Shown piece after piece: positions 48,341 to 60,150 of a DNA stretch of 64,000 nt. The stretch comes from Brachypodium distachyon. Taxonomy: Eukaryota; Streptophyta; Magnoliopsida; Poales; Poaceae. Position numbers and translations under genes: made by a program. The notes beneath the pieces were generated by a model. That model had not been told where the DNA came from. It saw only the letters and a program-made list of their open reading frames with translations, and did no database searches. The stretch lies in NCBI RefSeq assembly GCF_000005505.3, contig NC_016134.3:7484624-7548623 (forward strand). The letters run 5' to 3'. Position 1 is the stretch's first letter, and every line of letters begins with the position of its first letter.

Positions 48341-50177
48341 TAATCTTGCCTCACTTCTGGGCACCGACGGTCACTCCACTCACGACCAGGCTTTGCTATG
48401 GGCTCGGCCCATTCTTGCAGTTGGCCCATCTGAGTTGTTATGCACAACCGTGACAGTGCCTCCCTCTTTGAACCCTGCTTGACCCCAAGCAGGCGCATCA
48501 GGATAATCCGCCATCAGGCGATTCTTGTTTTCCCAAGTGAGCCAAGACGCCGGCAAGGAGGACCACTGAACTTGTACAAGAGATGTCGGAGATGCACCAG
48601 TTTGGATAACTTTTTTATCAACAATGCTTTGAGGAATAATACTTGCCTCCAGTGAAACACAAGCTGCTGGTATATCTTGCTGTGGTACAGCATCTTGTGG
48701 CACTGCTTTCTTCAGTAAGGAGACATGAACAACAGGATGAATGTGACTACCAGGGGGTAGTTGTAATTTGTATGCCACTGCACCAATTTTCTGGATAATT
48801 TTGTAAGGTCCAAAAAACTTGTAACTTAATTTCTGATTAGAGCGCCTGGCCATAGATGTCTGAGCATACGGCTGGAGTTTGAGATAAACTTCATCTCCCA
48901 CTGTGAAACTGCGCTCAACACGCTTCTTATCAGCTTGACTCTTCATGCGTTGCTGGGCTCGCAGCAGGTGTTGCTGAATGAGAGCATTCATGTCATCTTT
49001 TTCCTTCAACCACTGATCCAAGTCCGGAGTTGTATCAGCGTGGCCGTCTTGAATGCTAAAATGTTTTGGTTTATAGCCATATAGTACTTCAAAAGGTGAT
49101 TTTCCTAAGGCAGAATGCCATGTAGTATTGTACCAATATTCAGCCAACGATATCCATTTCGACCACTTGCTTGGGCAAGCCTGAGTCATGCAACGTAAGT
49201 ACGTTTCTAGGCATTGATTTAGGCGCTCAGTTTGCCCGTCAGTTTGAGGATGATAACTGGAGGTCATGTTCAGTGTGGTATCTGTTAACTTGAACAACTG
49301 TTGCCAAAAGGCGCTTGTGAAGATTTTATCTCGGTCAGAAATGATGATCTTGGGCAACCCATGTAGTTTGTAAATATTGTCGACAAAGGCTTGAGCAACT
49401 GATTGTGCAGAAAAATGGGTGTGCCAGCAACAAGAAATGACCGTACTTGGTGAATTTATCCACAATTACTAGTATAGTGTCGTACCTTGATCATTTGGGC
49501 AAGCCTTCTATAAAATCCAAGTTGATGACGTCCCAAGCCTGTTTTGGGATTGGCAATGGTTGGAGTAATCCCGGCATGCGAGTATGTTCTGGTTTGGCCT
49601 GCTGGCAGATAGTACATCTAGCCACATAGTCGTGCACATCACCTTTGAGATGAGGCCATGCAAATAAGCTTTTGATTTTGTGATAAGTGGCAGTGATGCC
49701 GCTGTGACCACCAATACCGCTCGTATGCGATGCCAATAAGATGGCTTGTTTGGCCTCCTGGTGATTGTCGAGCCATATGCGATCTTTGTATTTGATGACA
49801 CCTTCATGTACTGAGTACCCTTGTTCATTAGGACTCTTGATGCTTAGCTGAGCAAGGAGCTGTTTAGCATGTGGGTCTTGTAAATAGCTGCCCACTACAA
49901 TTTCTAGCCATTTGGGTTTACTGATGGATATAGCAATGACTTGTTGCGAGCTTTGGCATCTCGACAAGGCATCAGCTGCTGCATTAGCTGAACCTTCTTT
50001 GTATTTCACAGAATATTGTAATCCCAACAATTTGCAGAAGGCCTTATGTTGCATTGAATTAGTGAGTTGCTGCGACTCGAGATGTACCAAACTTTTATGA
50101 TCTGTGTAAATTGTGAATTCTCTGTGCTGTAAATATTGTTTCCATTTTCCCACTGCCATAATTAGTGCTAAGCACTC

Positions 50178-50211
50178 CTTTTCATAAGTTGATACTTTTC
50201 ATAAGTTGATA
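50178..50211. repeat. 17-bp perfect tandem duplication in the RNase H region
   Basis: cttttcataagttgata occurs at 50178-50194 and 50195-50211. Because 17 is not a multiple of three it breaks the reading frame of the gypsy element here. Confidence 0.9.
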
Positions 50212-51285
50212 ATGCTTGATTGCGTGGACTGAGGGCCTTGCTAAGGTACGCAATAGGATGGCCCTCCTGGGAGATAATTGCACCAATACCTACTCCAGAA
50301 GCATCTGTATGCAGGTCAAATGACAACTGAAAGTTAGGCAACGCTAAAACAGAAGCTTCAGAGCTTGCACAAGATCCGACTTCAGTGCCTGAAAAGCAGC
50401 TTCAACAGTGCTGGACCAAATAAACTGAGTATTTTTCCTCAATAAATCTGTTAATGGTCGACTAATAGAACCATAACCGGCAATAAATTTTCGGTAGTAT
50501 CCTGCTAAACCGAGAAAGCCACTCAACTGCTTCACACTGGTAGGAGGAGGCCAATCCTTGACTGCTGCTATTTTGAGAGGATCTGTGGCTACACCTTCAG
50601 CACTGATAATATGACCCAAGTACTCAAGCTGGGTTTGGGCAAATGAGCATTTGGAATATTTCAACTGCAGCTGATTCTCATTCAATATGGTGAAGACTTG
50701 TTGGAGTAATTGGTTATGGACAGGAAGAGAAGCAGTATAAATTAGGATATCATTCATGAAGATAAGCACACCTTTACGCAATAATGGTGCAAAAAGTGCA
50801 TTCATTGCCTGCTGGAACGTGGCCGGAGCATTAGTCAGTCCAAAAAGCATTACCTTGAATTCCCAATGGCCGTGATGTGTATTTCTCACCTTCAGCCAGC
50901 CGAATCTGGTGATAGCCACTGCGGAGATCTAATTTTGTGAACCATTTTGAGCTATGTAATTCATCCAGCAATTCATCGACCACTGGCAATGGGTATTTGT
51001 TTTTGACTGTCAAGGCATTCAGATATCTGTAATCAACGCACATACGCCAACCACCATCTTTCTTCTTCACAAGAATTACAGGAGATGTATAAGGGCTGCA
51101 ACTTGGTTGAATGACACCACGCTACAACATGTCAGATATTTGGTGCTCAAGCTCATCTTTCTGAGACGGAGCATAACGGTATGGCTTCTTTTGCACCGGA
51201 ACAGCCCCCGGGAGCAACGGTATAGTGTGGTCAAACTTGCGTTTTGGTGGCAAATTCTTGGACTCTTGAAAAGCCATCTCATGAT

Positions 51286-52451
51286 ATTTTTTTTTGTAAA
51301 GGTCCCTGATATATATTATTAAAGCAGTGGAGTGGTAAACTGGTAACTCCACAGGAGAGTACAGCACGAGAAACGTACAAGGCCAAAGCAGAAAGTAAAA
51401 TTACAAGCAAGCCTCCAAGATACACGTGGATAGCTCCTAGATGAAGCACACAACACGTGTGATGAGTACAGTCTCGAGCTGCCACGACGGAGGGGACCTC
51501 CGTCCACGCGTCAACCCAGCTTTTTCTCCACCGACCAGAGTTGTTCTCGCCGCCGATGAGCCGCAGCAAGGACCACCGCCGAATGCAAGGAGACGCCAGG
51601 AGATTAGCTTCCTCCAGAGGAGAAAGAAGAGTCCTGCGGAGCCAATGTCCAAGAGGATGAAAATGCCGACACCGCATATGATTATGTAGATCCTCTCGGC
51701 GCCGAGCCATATCCAACACCCCTTGAATGGGCAGAGATCTCCAAATCCTGATCCAGGGCGGCCGATGACAAAGAGCACCAAATCTCTACTCCCCGGAACC
51801 GCCAAGCGGGCCTCCGAAAAGGAGGTTGAAGGGGGAGGCAGGAGATATATGCCAGTCATGGCTGCCAGAACCAATTCTTTTCCGTGCATAAGGACATGTA
51901 AAACATCAGCGGAAAAGAAACAAGCTCCTCTAGACCAAGAAGAAGACGAATATGAAGCACTTGGAAAAGCAAACCAGATCAAAAATCTGGGGGTGAGATT
52001 CACCGGTTGCTGAGGGACAATGAACACAAACCAAAAGGAAAAGCTAGATAGGGGAAACTCAGATCCAGAGCTGAGTGGAGAAACACCAGGCAAAGCCTGC
52101 TCCAATCGATTCAGATCTGAGGGAGGTGGAGATTATTTAGGATAAAGGAGGATGCGGGGTAAGAGATCTGGCTGATGCTATCTTCATTAGGCAAACCAAC
52201 GAAGAAAACGATGGCCAACATCACTAACCCACGGTGTCGCCGAGCCACCCCAACGGCGACGAAAATCCTCTAAGAACCGCCTCTAAGGCAACACAAAACA
52301 TATACAAGAGGAGACGAAGGACTGGCCTTCCTTCCCTTCCCCTCCCTCTCTAGACGGCGAGGCTGCCGGAGATGAAGGGGAGAGGTGGCGGCAGATGGAC
52401 TCGGAGCTGTAGCAATGGGGGGCGAGGCTTAGAGGAAGAAAGGGGGGAAAT
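51286..52451 (-). mobile_element. Nested 1.17-kb poly(A) retroposon with a 222-codon ORF
   Basis: The gypsy coding region is interrupted here. ccatctcatgat stands at 51274-51285 and again at 52452-52463, a perfect 12-bp target duplication. On the minus strand the element runs from 52451 to 51286 and ends tcagggacctttac plus nine A. A 222-codon minus ORF (52105-51437) begins MEQALPGVSPLSSGSEFPLS; it is hydrophobic and tryptophan-rich, with no domain I know and no RT or endonuclease. This indicates a non-autonomous element mobilised by LINE machinery. The 5' end appears GC/CT-rich like a leader. Confidence 0.85.
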
Positions 52452-52994
52452 CCATCTCATGATTATCAATAACCTGTTGTGTGGAAGAGGGAATGAAAGT
52501 AGCTGGTACTTTTTCGACAGGAGCAGATAACTGAATAATTTGCGCCACAGCACCCAATTGGCATAATTTGGAACATTGTTTGCGAGCTATGCGTGGACAA
52601 TATGCAGTATTATCAGTGACACCTCTAAGTGTAATTCTTTGGCCTGCATGCTTGAAGCGAAGCTGTTTGCGCCGCCAATTAACAGACATTTCACCATCAC
52701 CACAATCTTCTAACCATTCCATGCCCAGGATGAGATCATATCCTTTCAGGTTCAATACACGCACATCAGCTTGGAATTTGTGCTGTTGTATGCCCCATTG
52801 AAGACCAGAAACACCAGTGGTACTGAGCATTTGAGAGCCGTCAGCTATAGCAACTCTTGCAGGGGGCCATGTATATAACATTATAACCAAACTATAAATG
52901 TGCACACTCTTTCCCAAAGTAACATGGTTTATTTTTACTGATATTACTATTTCTAAGGCAACTGAGCTATCTATTAGTAATCCTTGAAACCATC

Positions 52995-53082
52995 CTCCAT
53001 CTATCACATATTAGTATCCAGACATATTTTAGTATATAGATACGTTCACAAAGTTGAGTCACTTAATATGGAACGGAAGCAG
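52995..53082. mobile_element. Stowaway-type MITE remnant
   Basis: The right part reads caaagttgagtcacttaata then tggaacggaagcag before TA. The left arm ctccatctatcacatattag is an imperfect inverted partner. It sits at the upstream edge of the gypsy fragment and downstream of the PLC gene. Confidence 0.45.
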
Positions 53083-53540
53083 TATAAGATTGGTGCAACT
53101 ATAGAAGAGATAAAAAAATCTGGTCGGTCGGTTATCACCGTCGAGTGAGAATAGGCACTCCCTGTTTCTATTTGCTTTTTGCATAGAGAGGTCTCTCACA
53201 GTCTGGCTCACTCACTACTTCAGTTTTTACATAACTGTTCAGTGGTAGTTTGTACAACTTCATCTCATAACACAACTTTGTATATTGAACCATACAAGAA
53301 TAAGTCTTTGTATTACTCTGGCGGGGGGCTAAACCACCAAAGATTGCTAGCTTGCACATTAATTGTTCTATCCAACACTGAACCCAACCTCATTATATAC
53401 TTCTGAGTCTAGCCTAGAAAGCTAGCAGGTCACTAACCGTCATCCCATCATGAAGCAACATGCCAACAGATGCCGATATATAAAAGAAGAAAGGAAAAAT
53501 TGACAAACCCACGAAGACATGAAAACTAAAGCCTGAAAAA
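53083..53540 (-). other. 3' flank of the PLC X-domain gene
   Basis: Probably the 3' untranslated region of the PLC gene in its upper part. No other feature seen. Confidence 0.4.
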
Positions 53541-56500
53541 TCAGTAGGACTTAACAATCAACAACAGACTTAGCGAAACAACAATGTTACTCCAGATGGA
53601 AGTACTGCTGGCCCTTGAAGCAGGGAACTTGAATTCTACTGTTCCTGAATAGGTGTTTCCATCTACGGAAGAGGAAGTGGAAGAGGAAGTCCGATTAGGT
53701 GCACCGGTGTTCTTGCATGCACTGGTCGGTGCTCCAGCCTGCAGACATTTCTTCATGAGACTTCCAAAACAATATGGCATCCAAAACTGTGTGTGCCAAG
53801 ACATAAGTGACATATAAAACATTCAGTAATGCTGATGAGCCTGAGCTAATGATCTCTGAACCAAGTAAGTGAAGGAAGGGACATAAAGTATTCCATGTTT
53901 TTTTTTGACAGGGAAGCATGCCAATGTTACTACTATTTAATTATGCATAAATTTTGGCTGGATACGTGCGTCAATGGTAACATGAATTTTATATCAAGTT
54001 CAGTTTTTTTGTCAAAAACAAAATTCATGGCTTCACAATTACCTGGCAAGCAGAAATGGTATTGCAACCACATAGCGTGAGGCCATTGATTCTGTCTTGA
54101 ACATCAAAAACACCCCCACCATCGCTTCGCTGTAAATGTCATATTAAGAAAAGTTACATTTGTGCCCTCTCTCAGGCTTGTAAATAACTCTTATTTCATC
54201 AATGCATAACACAAAACTTTTTGTGTTTTCTCGAGAAAGAAAAACAATTACATTGGCTACCACCAGGTATTTTGGTTTGTATTTGTGGGGAACTGGGGAA
54301 TAAGTATTACCATGTAAAAATTTACAGCTATGTAGTTCGGGATTCTATTTCCAGCTGCAGCATAACAAGTTTGGACCATCTGTGGTAGTCCGACCGAATT
54401 CTCTTTGCATGCTTCATTCTGCACAGGAATTGAGGGGAAGTAATTTTGCAGAAGTAGAGATGCAGATCTTGCGTTCAGTGGCTGTGATTCCTTTCTATTT
54501 GGACAAGATCCAGGCACAGTACCTGGATCTCCAGCTGCCATGACCATGGGAAATAAAATGTGAACATCAAAAATACAAGATCTCTTATATTTCTTCTCAG
54601 ACGAAATTAACAAAGCTATCAGTAACCACAACATGGTCAAGAGACCACCAAACTGACATACAAAATTACAAATGGATCAATGTTTATTCTGATAAGCTAG
54701 TAGAGGATAACAGGTGAAAACTCAATTCTGATGTAAACTTGAAATTTGAGTTGGTTCAAGCACCAAATCAACATGAAAATTTTCCCAACAAATTGAGCTA
54801 GTTCTTAGTTCATCAAACATCTAAAGGTATGTTGGGGTTGTATGAATCCACTCAATGGAGGGTTTGTCTCTTGGGGTATAACTTGCACATAAGTTTGGTT
54901 ATACATAGAAGGGACTGACTCTCCATGGATTGAAGACTATCCATACCCCAAAACTAAACAAAATGCAACTTCACACTTCAGTCTTGCATGTTCTATAACT
55001 ATATGCAACATACAACACTGTGTTATGCAGAGGGAGCGCATATGTGGTGCTTTCCCCTTCTATAATGCTGGAGTTACAATACCACCCCATACTTTACTTC
55101 TTGGCTATCAATGAATAAGTACTCCGTTATTCTCAAACCTAGGAATTCTTTGTATATAATAGTTATTCTCAAACCATAATAAATAATTGCCTAGGTATTC
55201 GTTGGTAATGTACAGATAAATCTTGGACCCATGTAAACTGGCAGCTGAAGCACTTAACACATTGTAATTATTTTTTTGCGGGTACCCAGCAAATTGTAAT
55301 GAATAAATAGTATCTCAAAATGAATTGTAATCTGAGAATATACAAAAAATTCATGCTCAAAAATATAGATTATCATCTTGACAGAAGAATAACACAAAGG
55401 AGTGATTTCTGTTTAGATGCTACATATCAATCATGGTTAGTTACCATGTTTGACATGGTTAGTCATTGATATTAGTGTTAATCTGCAGAGTGCCCGGCCG
55501 ATCAGCGATTAATCGCTGAATCGGCCGATTTCTTGAACCATGGATTCCTATCCTTGAGTTTAGATGCTACATATCAATCATGGTTACTTACCATGTTTGA
55601 TTCCCTTGATTGCATTTTTTACTTGCTGAATAGGTAATTATATATACTATACAGTATAATGGTTGACCGATTAATCGGTCCGAAATCCGATTAATCGCTA
55701 ATCCCTACCCGACCGAGCAGTTACCGATTATCGATTTCTTGAACAATGTTCTCAAGACAGAGAGAAGTACAATCATCGCCTTATCTTACTTCTGAAGTGA
55801 GAAAAGTGAGAATATTCCGTAGTACAAATTGTATTTAAGGTATTTTAGATTTGCACATGACAATATGGTATAGCTATCACTACCTATTATCGAAGAACTT
55901 AGTTTTTGTTTGCTTGAAGCACAAAAAAGCACTTACACTCATTCTCCAGCAAGTAGCTCCATTGGTAAGCTATTCCTTCACTAGCCTCCTTTGAAGCATC
56001 TGAAGTAAACACTAGCAACCTGTGGTTCTTTGCAACCATATCTGTGACGCTTGGCCAGTCCTTGCCATTAGTTGGCATTTCCAATATAGGGTACCAATAC
56101 TTCATCAAGTTAGCAGCAGTGAAGAGTTTGCTCAATCCCATTGGCGAATGTACATAATCCTCAATGAATATCGTGACAATCTCTGTGGGGTTCTCAGATA
56201 GAAATGATTCCACCTCTTGCAATGTGTCAATTGCTGGTTCCTAACATCATATTTCATTTGAAAATTTAGTGTGGGAGCCTTATTAAACAGCTGATGGAAT
56301 CAATCAAAATTTGCTGGTTCCTAACTTGCAAGGTCAATGATGAATTTCATGATGGAATCAATCAACTTTCGTTTTCCATGTTATTTAATTTCAATTGATT
56401 ACCACAAGGAAATGCTATTGTCCAAAATTTGGCTACCAACAAAACAAAAACATAAGACTAACAAAAAACCACAAATCTAAGCATTATAAATTCACAATTG

Positions 56501-57514
56501 GGTTACCAGAATATTATAACTGAACTGCATTTGAGGTGGCTCAACTAAGAGAAGATGAAATGTTAAATAGCTGGTATCTACAAATAAGAGAACTTACAAA
56601 AGCGGTGAAGTTGTAGCATTGCCCTTGCAGTGAGTGGCAGAGCCAGACATCACCTCCAAAGTCATACATATCCAGCATCAATCCCCTCGCTCCATTCTGC
56701 AAGCACACGACATATGAGAAAACTGAAACTAAGACACTCATCCTATAACTTCGCGAACACACAACCCAAGAATTGACCCATAGATTCAATAACTACCCTC
56801 AGCTGGTTGGTGACAGTATCTTCCTGGTTGTAAAATGTAACCCTCTCGACCCCAGTGCGCGACGGCTCGCCAACAATGGAGAATGAATTATGAGTCACCA
56901 GCCATGAGTACCTGTTAAAGGGCAGCCCCTTCACCTGAACAAAAAAAGCATGTCCCCCATCCCATGGTTCAAGAACAAGAGCGAAGAGGAATTGCTCAAC
57001 ACAAGCTACAGCGTGGTACAAGCAAGCACTGAAGGGGGATGCAAGAGATTACGATGGAGGTGGGCTGTATGGCCAGGTCCCTGATGCAGGACGGCCGCGT
57101 CCTGCCGGTGGCGGCGCAATCGCCGCAATACAGGCCCGTCCCGCAGTCGCGGGCCGACGAGCACGAACCCCCGACCTGCAAAAAAGACCAAGCATCCGGC
57201 AGTAAATTCAGGGCTGCAAGAACCGTCTTGTCTCTGACTGACTACCAAATAACTACCACAAAGATCGCACGATTTTTAGGAACAAGATACTGAGATCAAT
57301 TATGCTCGCGTATCGTAGTCGCAAACGAAAAGAAAATTTGTTCATGTGTGCGGCAGCAAGGGTCGGATTGAATTGAACAAGAACTTGCTCGAGCTGCAAG
57401 AATTCGAATTGTGGCGAGGAAGATTGAAGGACCGGGTACCTGGCCGGAGCTAGGGGTTAGCAGCAGCAGGGAGACGTGGAGAGAGAGGAGGAGGATGCAG
57501 GAGAGGCGCGCCAT
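53541..57514 (-). CDS. PI-PLC X-domain protein, secreted and probably GPI-anchored
   Basis: Plant relatives of bacterial-type phosphatidylinositol-specific phospholipase C; their enzymatic activity is largely untested. Exons (minus): 57514-57440, 57175-57053, 56934-56797, 56696-56598, 56240-55937, 54534-54311, 54129-54043, 53738-53541. They join in frame to 415 residues. Residues 1-24 form a signal peptide. Cysteine-rich part: CSSARDCGTGLYCGDC. The X-domain spans about 65-330, with the catalytic-type histidine in WLVTHNSF (about residue 81), RGLMLDMYDF, and a second histidine in WLCHSLQGQC (about residue 133), then ENPTEIVTIFIEDYV. The C-terminus, a Ser/Thr-rich stretch followed by SNIVVSLSLLLIV, fits a GPI-anchor signal. 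The start is the first ATG and yields the signal peptide. Intron 5 (55936-54535) carries repeat-rich DNA. Confidence 0.93.
55261..55300 (-). repeat. 8-bp duplication around a T-rich insert in a PLC intron
   Basis: attgtaat at 55261-55268 and 55293-55300 enclose 24 bp that read, on the minus strand, ttgctgggtacccgc plus seven A. It has the same form as the other retroposon scars. The short duplication makes this one weaker. Confidence 0.5.
55412..55740. repeat. Duplicated 42-bp block with ATTAATCG palindromes in PLC intron 5
   Basis: A 42-bp sequence beginning tttagatgctacatatcaat is at 55412-55453 and again, with one change, at 55559-55600. Between and after them lie perfect 16-bp palindromes cagcgattaatcgctg (55503-55518) and gaccgattaatcggtc (55665-55680), plus a duplicated gatttcttgaac. 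This looks like a decayed element with palindromic subterminal motifs and a segmental duplication. Confidence 0.7.
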
Positions 57515-58330
57515 CAGTGACCACCAACCATGGAATGGAGTGAGGGAGAGCGAGTGATCTGCTAGTATGGGAAGGGAAAGCAGTATTTTCCTCCTTTTTC
57601 TTTTATTTTCGCTGTTTTTGAGACCGAGCTTTTGTCGATTGGAGGGGTCAAACCGTCAACGCGCTTTCTCTTTTCCAAAGACCCTCTTGAACGGGCCCGT
57701 TAACTTCTTCTTTTCTTTAGAACACACTCACACATTTTCTTCGTGAGCACCTTCGAAAGACGTTGACAGATCGATGAAGTCACATCAGACATATCACTGT
57801 TAACGGGTCTTTCACCTACCAATAAAAAATACAGCGCGACGCCGCGCGTTAGAGACCTAGCGCGACGGCCTGCGCGCAGGGGACGAGGGCGCTGCAGTGC
57901 CGGGGTAGCGCGGGGTGAGGGCAGAATGCCTGCAGGCTGCAGCACTCGGGCGACAGCAGGCGCACGGCGACCGTGCAGCAGTAGGTGCACGGCCACGGGA
58001 TCAACGCGCGAAAGCGGCGAGCAGCAGCAGGTGCATGGCGACAGGGAAGGCACGCAACGGCCGGCTGCGTAGAAAAGCTAAAAAAATCAACGTGCATATG
58101 TGTTTGACCATACTTGTACGAATAAACCAAAGCATTTTCTCCAAAAACTATGGCTACAAATCGCAACCCGTTATTGAGTACAAATGGCACTTCTAATGAA
58201 CACATAATAATCGTGTCGCGGTCAAATATACCACCTACCATTGCATACTGCATCTTCGACACTCAAATCGAGCAATTGTCTATTTATAACGAATCTGACA
58301 CACACCTCATCTCCCATGTCATCAATGGCC
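57515..58330. other. Upstream flank of the PLC gene
   Basis: Holds the PLC promoter side. A GC-rich block at 57840-58060 has near-duplicate pieces (gcagcagtaggtgcacggcc against gcagcagcaggtgcatggcg). aacgggcccgttaac at 57690-57704 resembles a sequence at 60139-60153. Confidence 0.4.
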
Positions 58331-59095
58331 ACACACGTCTTAATTCAAATTGTCATCCCTAGTGAGCACAAATTGTCACCCCGCTTAATACAATTTGCCA
58401 TCTCTGATGAGCACAAATTGCCACCCCCACTTAATACAAATTGGCGTCTCTCATGAATACAAAATTGCCACCTCCGCTTAACTCAATTGCCATCACTAAT
58501 GAGCACAAATTGCCAACCCTGCCTAATAAAAAATACCATCTCTCATGAGCACAAATTGGCATGACTAATGAACACAAATTGCCTCATCCATTTAATTCAA
58601 ATTACCATCCCTAATGATCACAATTTTGCGACACCTGCTTAATTCAAATTAATTGCCATTCATAATGAGCACAAATTGTCATCCCTAATGATCACAAATT
58701 GCGACACCTGCTTAATTCAAATTGCCACAAATTGGCATCTCTAAATGAGCATAAATTGTCACCCCGCTTAATTTAAATTGCCATCCCTAATGAGCATAAA
58801 TTGTCACGCCTGCTTTATTCAAATTGCCACAAATTGGCATCTCTAAATGAGCAAAAATTGTCACCCCACTTAATTTAAATTGCCATCCCAAATGAGCAAA
58901 AATTATCGCACCCACTTAATTCAAATTGCCATCTCTAAATGAGCATAAATTGTCACCCCCGCTTGATTTTATTGCCATCCCTAATGAACACAAATTGCCA
59001 CACCCGCTTAATTCAAATTGCCACTCGTGCGAAACAAAAATAACCATATTCAATTTACATCAAATTGACACTTGTAAAATAACATAAATTGACCC
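58330..59095. repeat. AT-rich degenerate minisatellite
   Basis: About fifteen or more imperfect copies of a unit of about 45-50 bp containing aaattgccatccctaatgag and cacaaattgtcacccc, followed by cgcttaattc. Copies differ by substitutions and short indels. The period and identity are too irregular for a CRISPR, and the host is a plant nucleus. Confidence 0.8.
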
Positions 59096-59384
59096 ATGGA
59101 TGCCGACCCGTGCGCCATCTCGGCCACCTCCTCGGTCGACAGCACCACGAAGCTTCCCGCGAGGCATACACAACGAAGCGCGACGGGCACGCGTCCATCG
59201 ACCCGACGCAGACGCGCAGTCCTTTGCCGACCTTCATGTCGTCGCGCACGGCCACCACGGCATCCTTCTCCTCGAGAGGACCCACGAGGATGAGCGGTAG
59301 CAGCGCGGGATCACGCGTGTCCACCGCGGCCTGCTCCAGCTCGGTAAAGGAGTTGACGGCGGACGGAGCGTGGCGGCATGGCAC
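59055..59384 (-). pseudogene. Possible captured gene fragment next to the minisatellite
   Basis: The minus frame reads FTELEQAAVDTRDPALLPLI, LVGPLEEKDAVVAVRDDM and VGSMDACPSRFVVYASREAS. The mix of acidic and hydrophobic residues looks more protein-like than the neighbouring Pro/Arg/Ala frames. I do not recognise the source protein and see no splice partners. Confidence 0.3.
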
Positions 59385-59393
59385 GACGAGGGC

Positions 59394-59940
59394 TTAGTGG
59401 CGGGGTAGCCCCGGCGGGGCGCTCGGTGGCGGGGGCAGCGCCTTGCGACGCTCGCGGCGACGGGTAGCAGGCACGGCGGCAGCTGGGACAGCACGCAGCC
59501 GCGGAGATGGTGCTCGACGGCGGCAGGCGCCCGCGGCCTGGCGGGGATGGCGCTCGGCAAAGAGGGGCAGCGCATGGGGGGCGGCCGGGGCTGCGCCCGG
59601 CGGCGACCAGGGGCGGCTAGGACGGCGCTCAAGGGCGGCTGGCTCATCGCGCGGCCGCCGGGATCCGCAGGGATGGAGCCTGACGGCGGCCGGAGCAGCG
59701 TGCGGCGGGGGCGGGGGCTCGGCAGGGAGGGGCAGCGCATGGGGCGGCCGGGTCTGCGCCCGACGGCGGCTGGCGCTCAGGCGGCAGGGACGGAGCTCGG
59801 CGGCGGATGGGGCAGCGCGCGGCCGTGGCGGGGCTCCGCGCAGCAGCGTGAGGCATCGCTCGGCGGCAGCTAGCACGCATCGAGCCGAAGCAGGAGAATC
59901 TGTCTTGACGAGGGAAGCACGTCGTGCAAGGAGATGAGTG
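59394..59940. repeat. GC-rich block with internal direct repeats
   Basis: ggggcagcgcatggggggcggc (about 59562) and ggggcagcgcatggggcggc (about 59731) begin two related segments of about 165-170 bp. Open frames on both strands are Pro/Arg/Ala/Gly composition artefacts. The block may be the inside of a DNA transposon. Confidence 0.6.
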
Positions 59941-60150
59941 CCCAGCAGCGCGTCGCGCGAGAAGGCTCCGGGGAGAACGTCCACTCCATATAATTTCCGG
60001 TTAAATCTTGAATTAATTTTAAAAAATGTGACAGTCATGTCAAATTTATGATTTGAATCTGGGTGGGCTGATTCCGCCACAAGAAACATGACCACCTGAG
60101 CTAGATTCAATTCACAACATTTTCTCTTTTGTGGCAGCAACGGGCTCGTT

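Larger units (their letters stand above)
48380..53007 (-). mobile_element. Broken Ty3/gypsy retrotransposon (chromovirus-like pol region)
   Basis: On the minus strand the order is protease-like (53007-52452), reverse transcriptase (from about 51285), RNase H, integrase, then a C-terminal chromodomain-like tail, the gypsy order. The RT zone shows [18 protein letters not shown] and [19 protein letters not shown]. The integrase zone shows an HHCC knuckle (HSG...H...C..C) and later KIIISDRDKIFTS and SSYHPQTDGQTERLNQ. The end carries VQVQWSSLPASWLTWENKN. The copy is dead: frameshift near 50880, a substituted active-site residue at 50754-50752, a 17-bp tandem duplication at 50178-50211, and an inserted retroposon. 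No gag or LTR was recognised. Confidence 0.88.

Noticed and set aside
58330..59095. Regularly spaced repeats resembling a CRISPR array
   Set aside because: Repeats are degenerate with no unique spacers of constant size, and the setting is a plant nuclear genome. It is a minisatellite.
60040..60120. tRNA-like text (ccacctgagctagattcaat)
   Set aside because: No cloverleaf can be drawn; it resembles repeat text seen in grass mobile DNA.
59394..60140. 248-codon minus ORF and overlapping plus ORF
   Set aside because: Both strands are open because of extreme GC content; the products are Pro/Arg/Ala-rich without domains.
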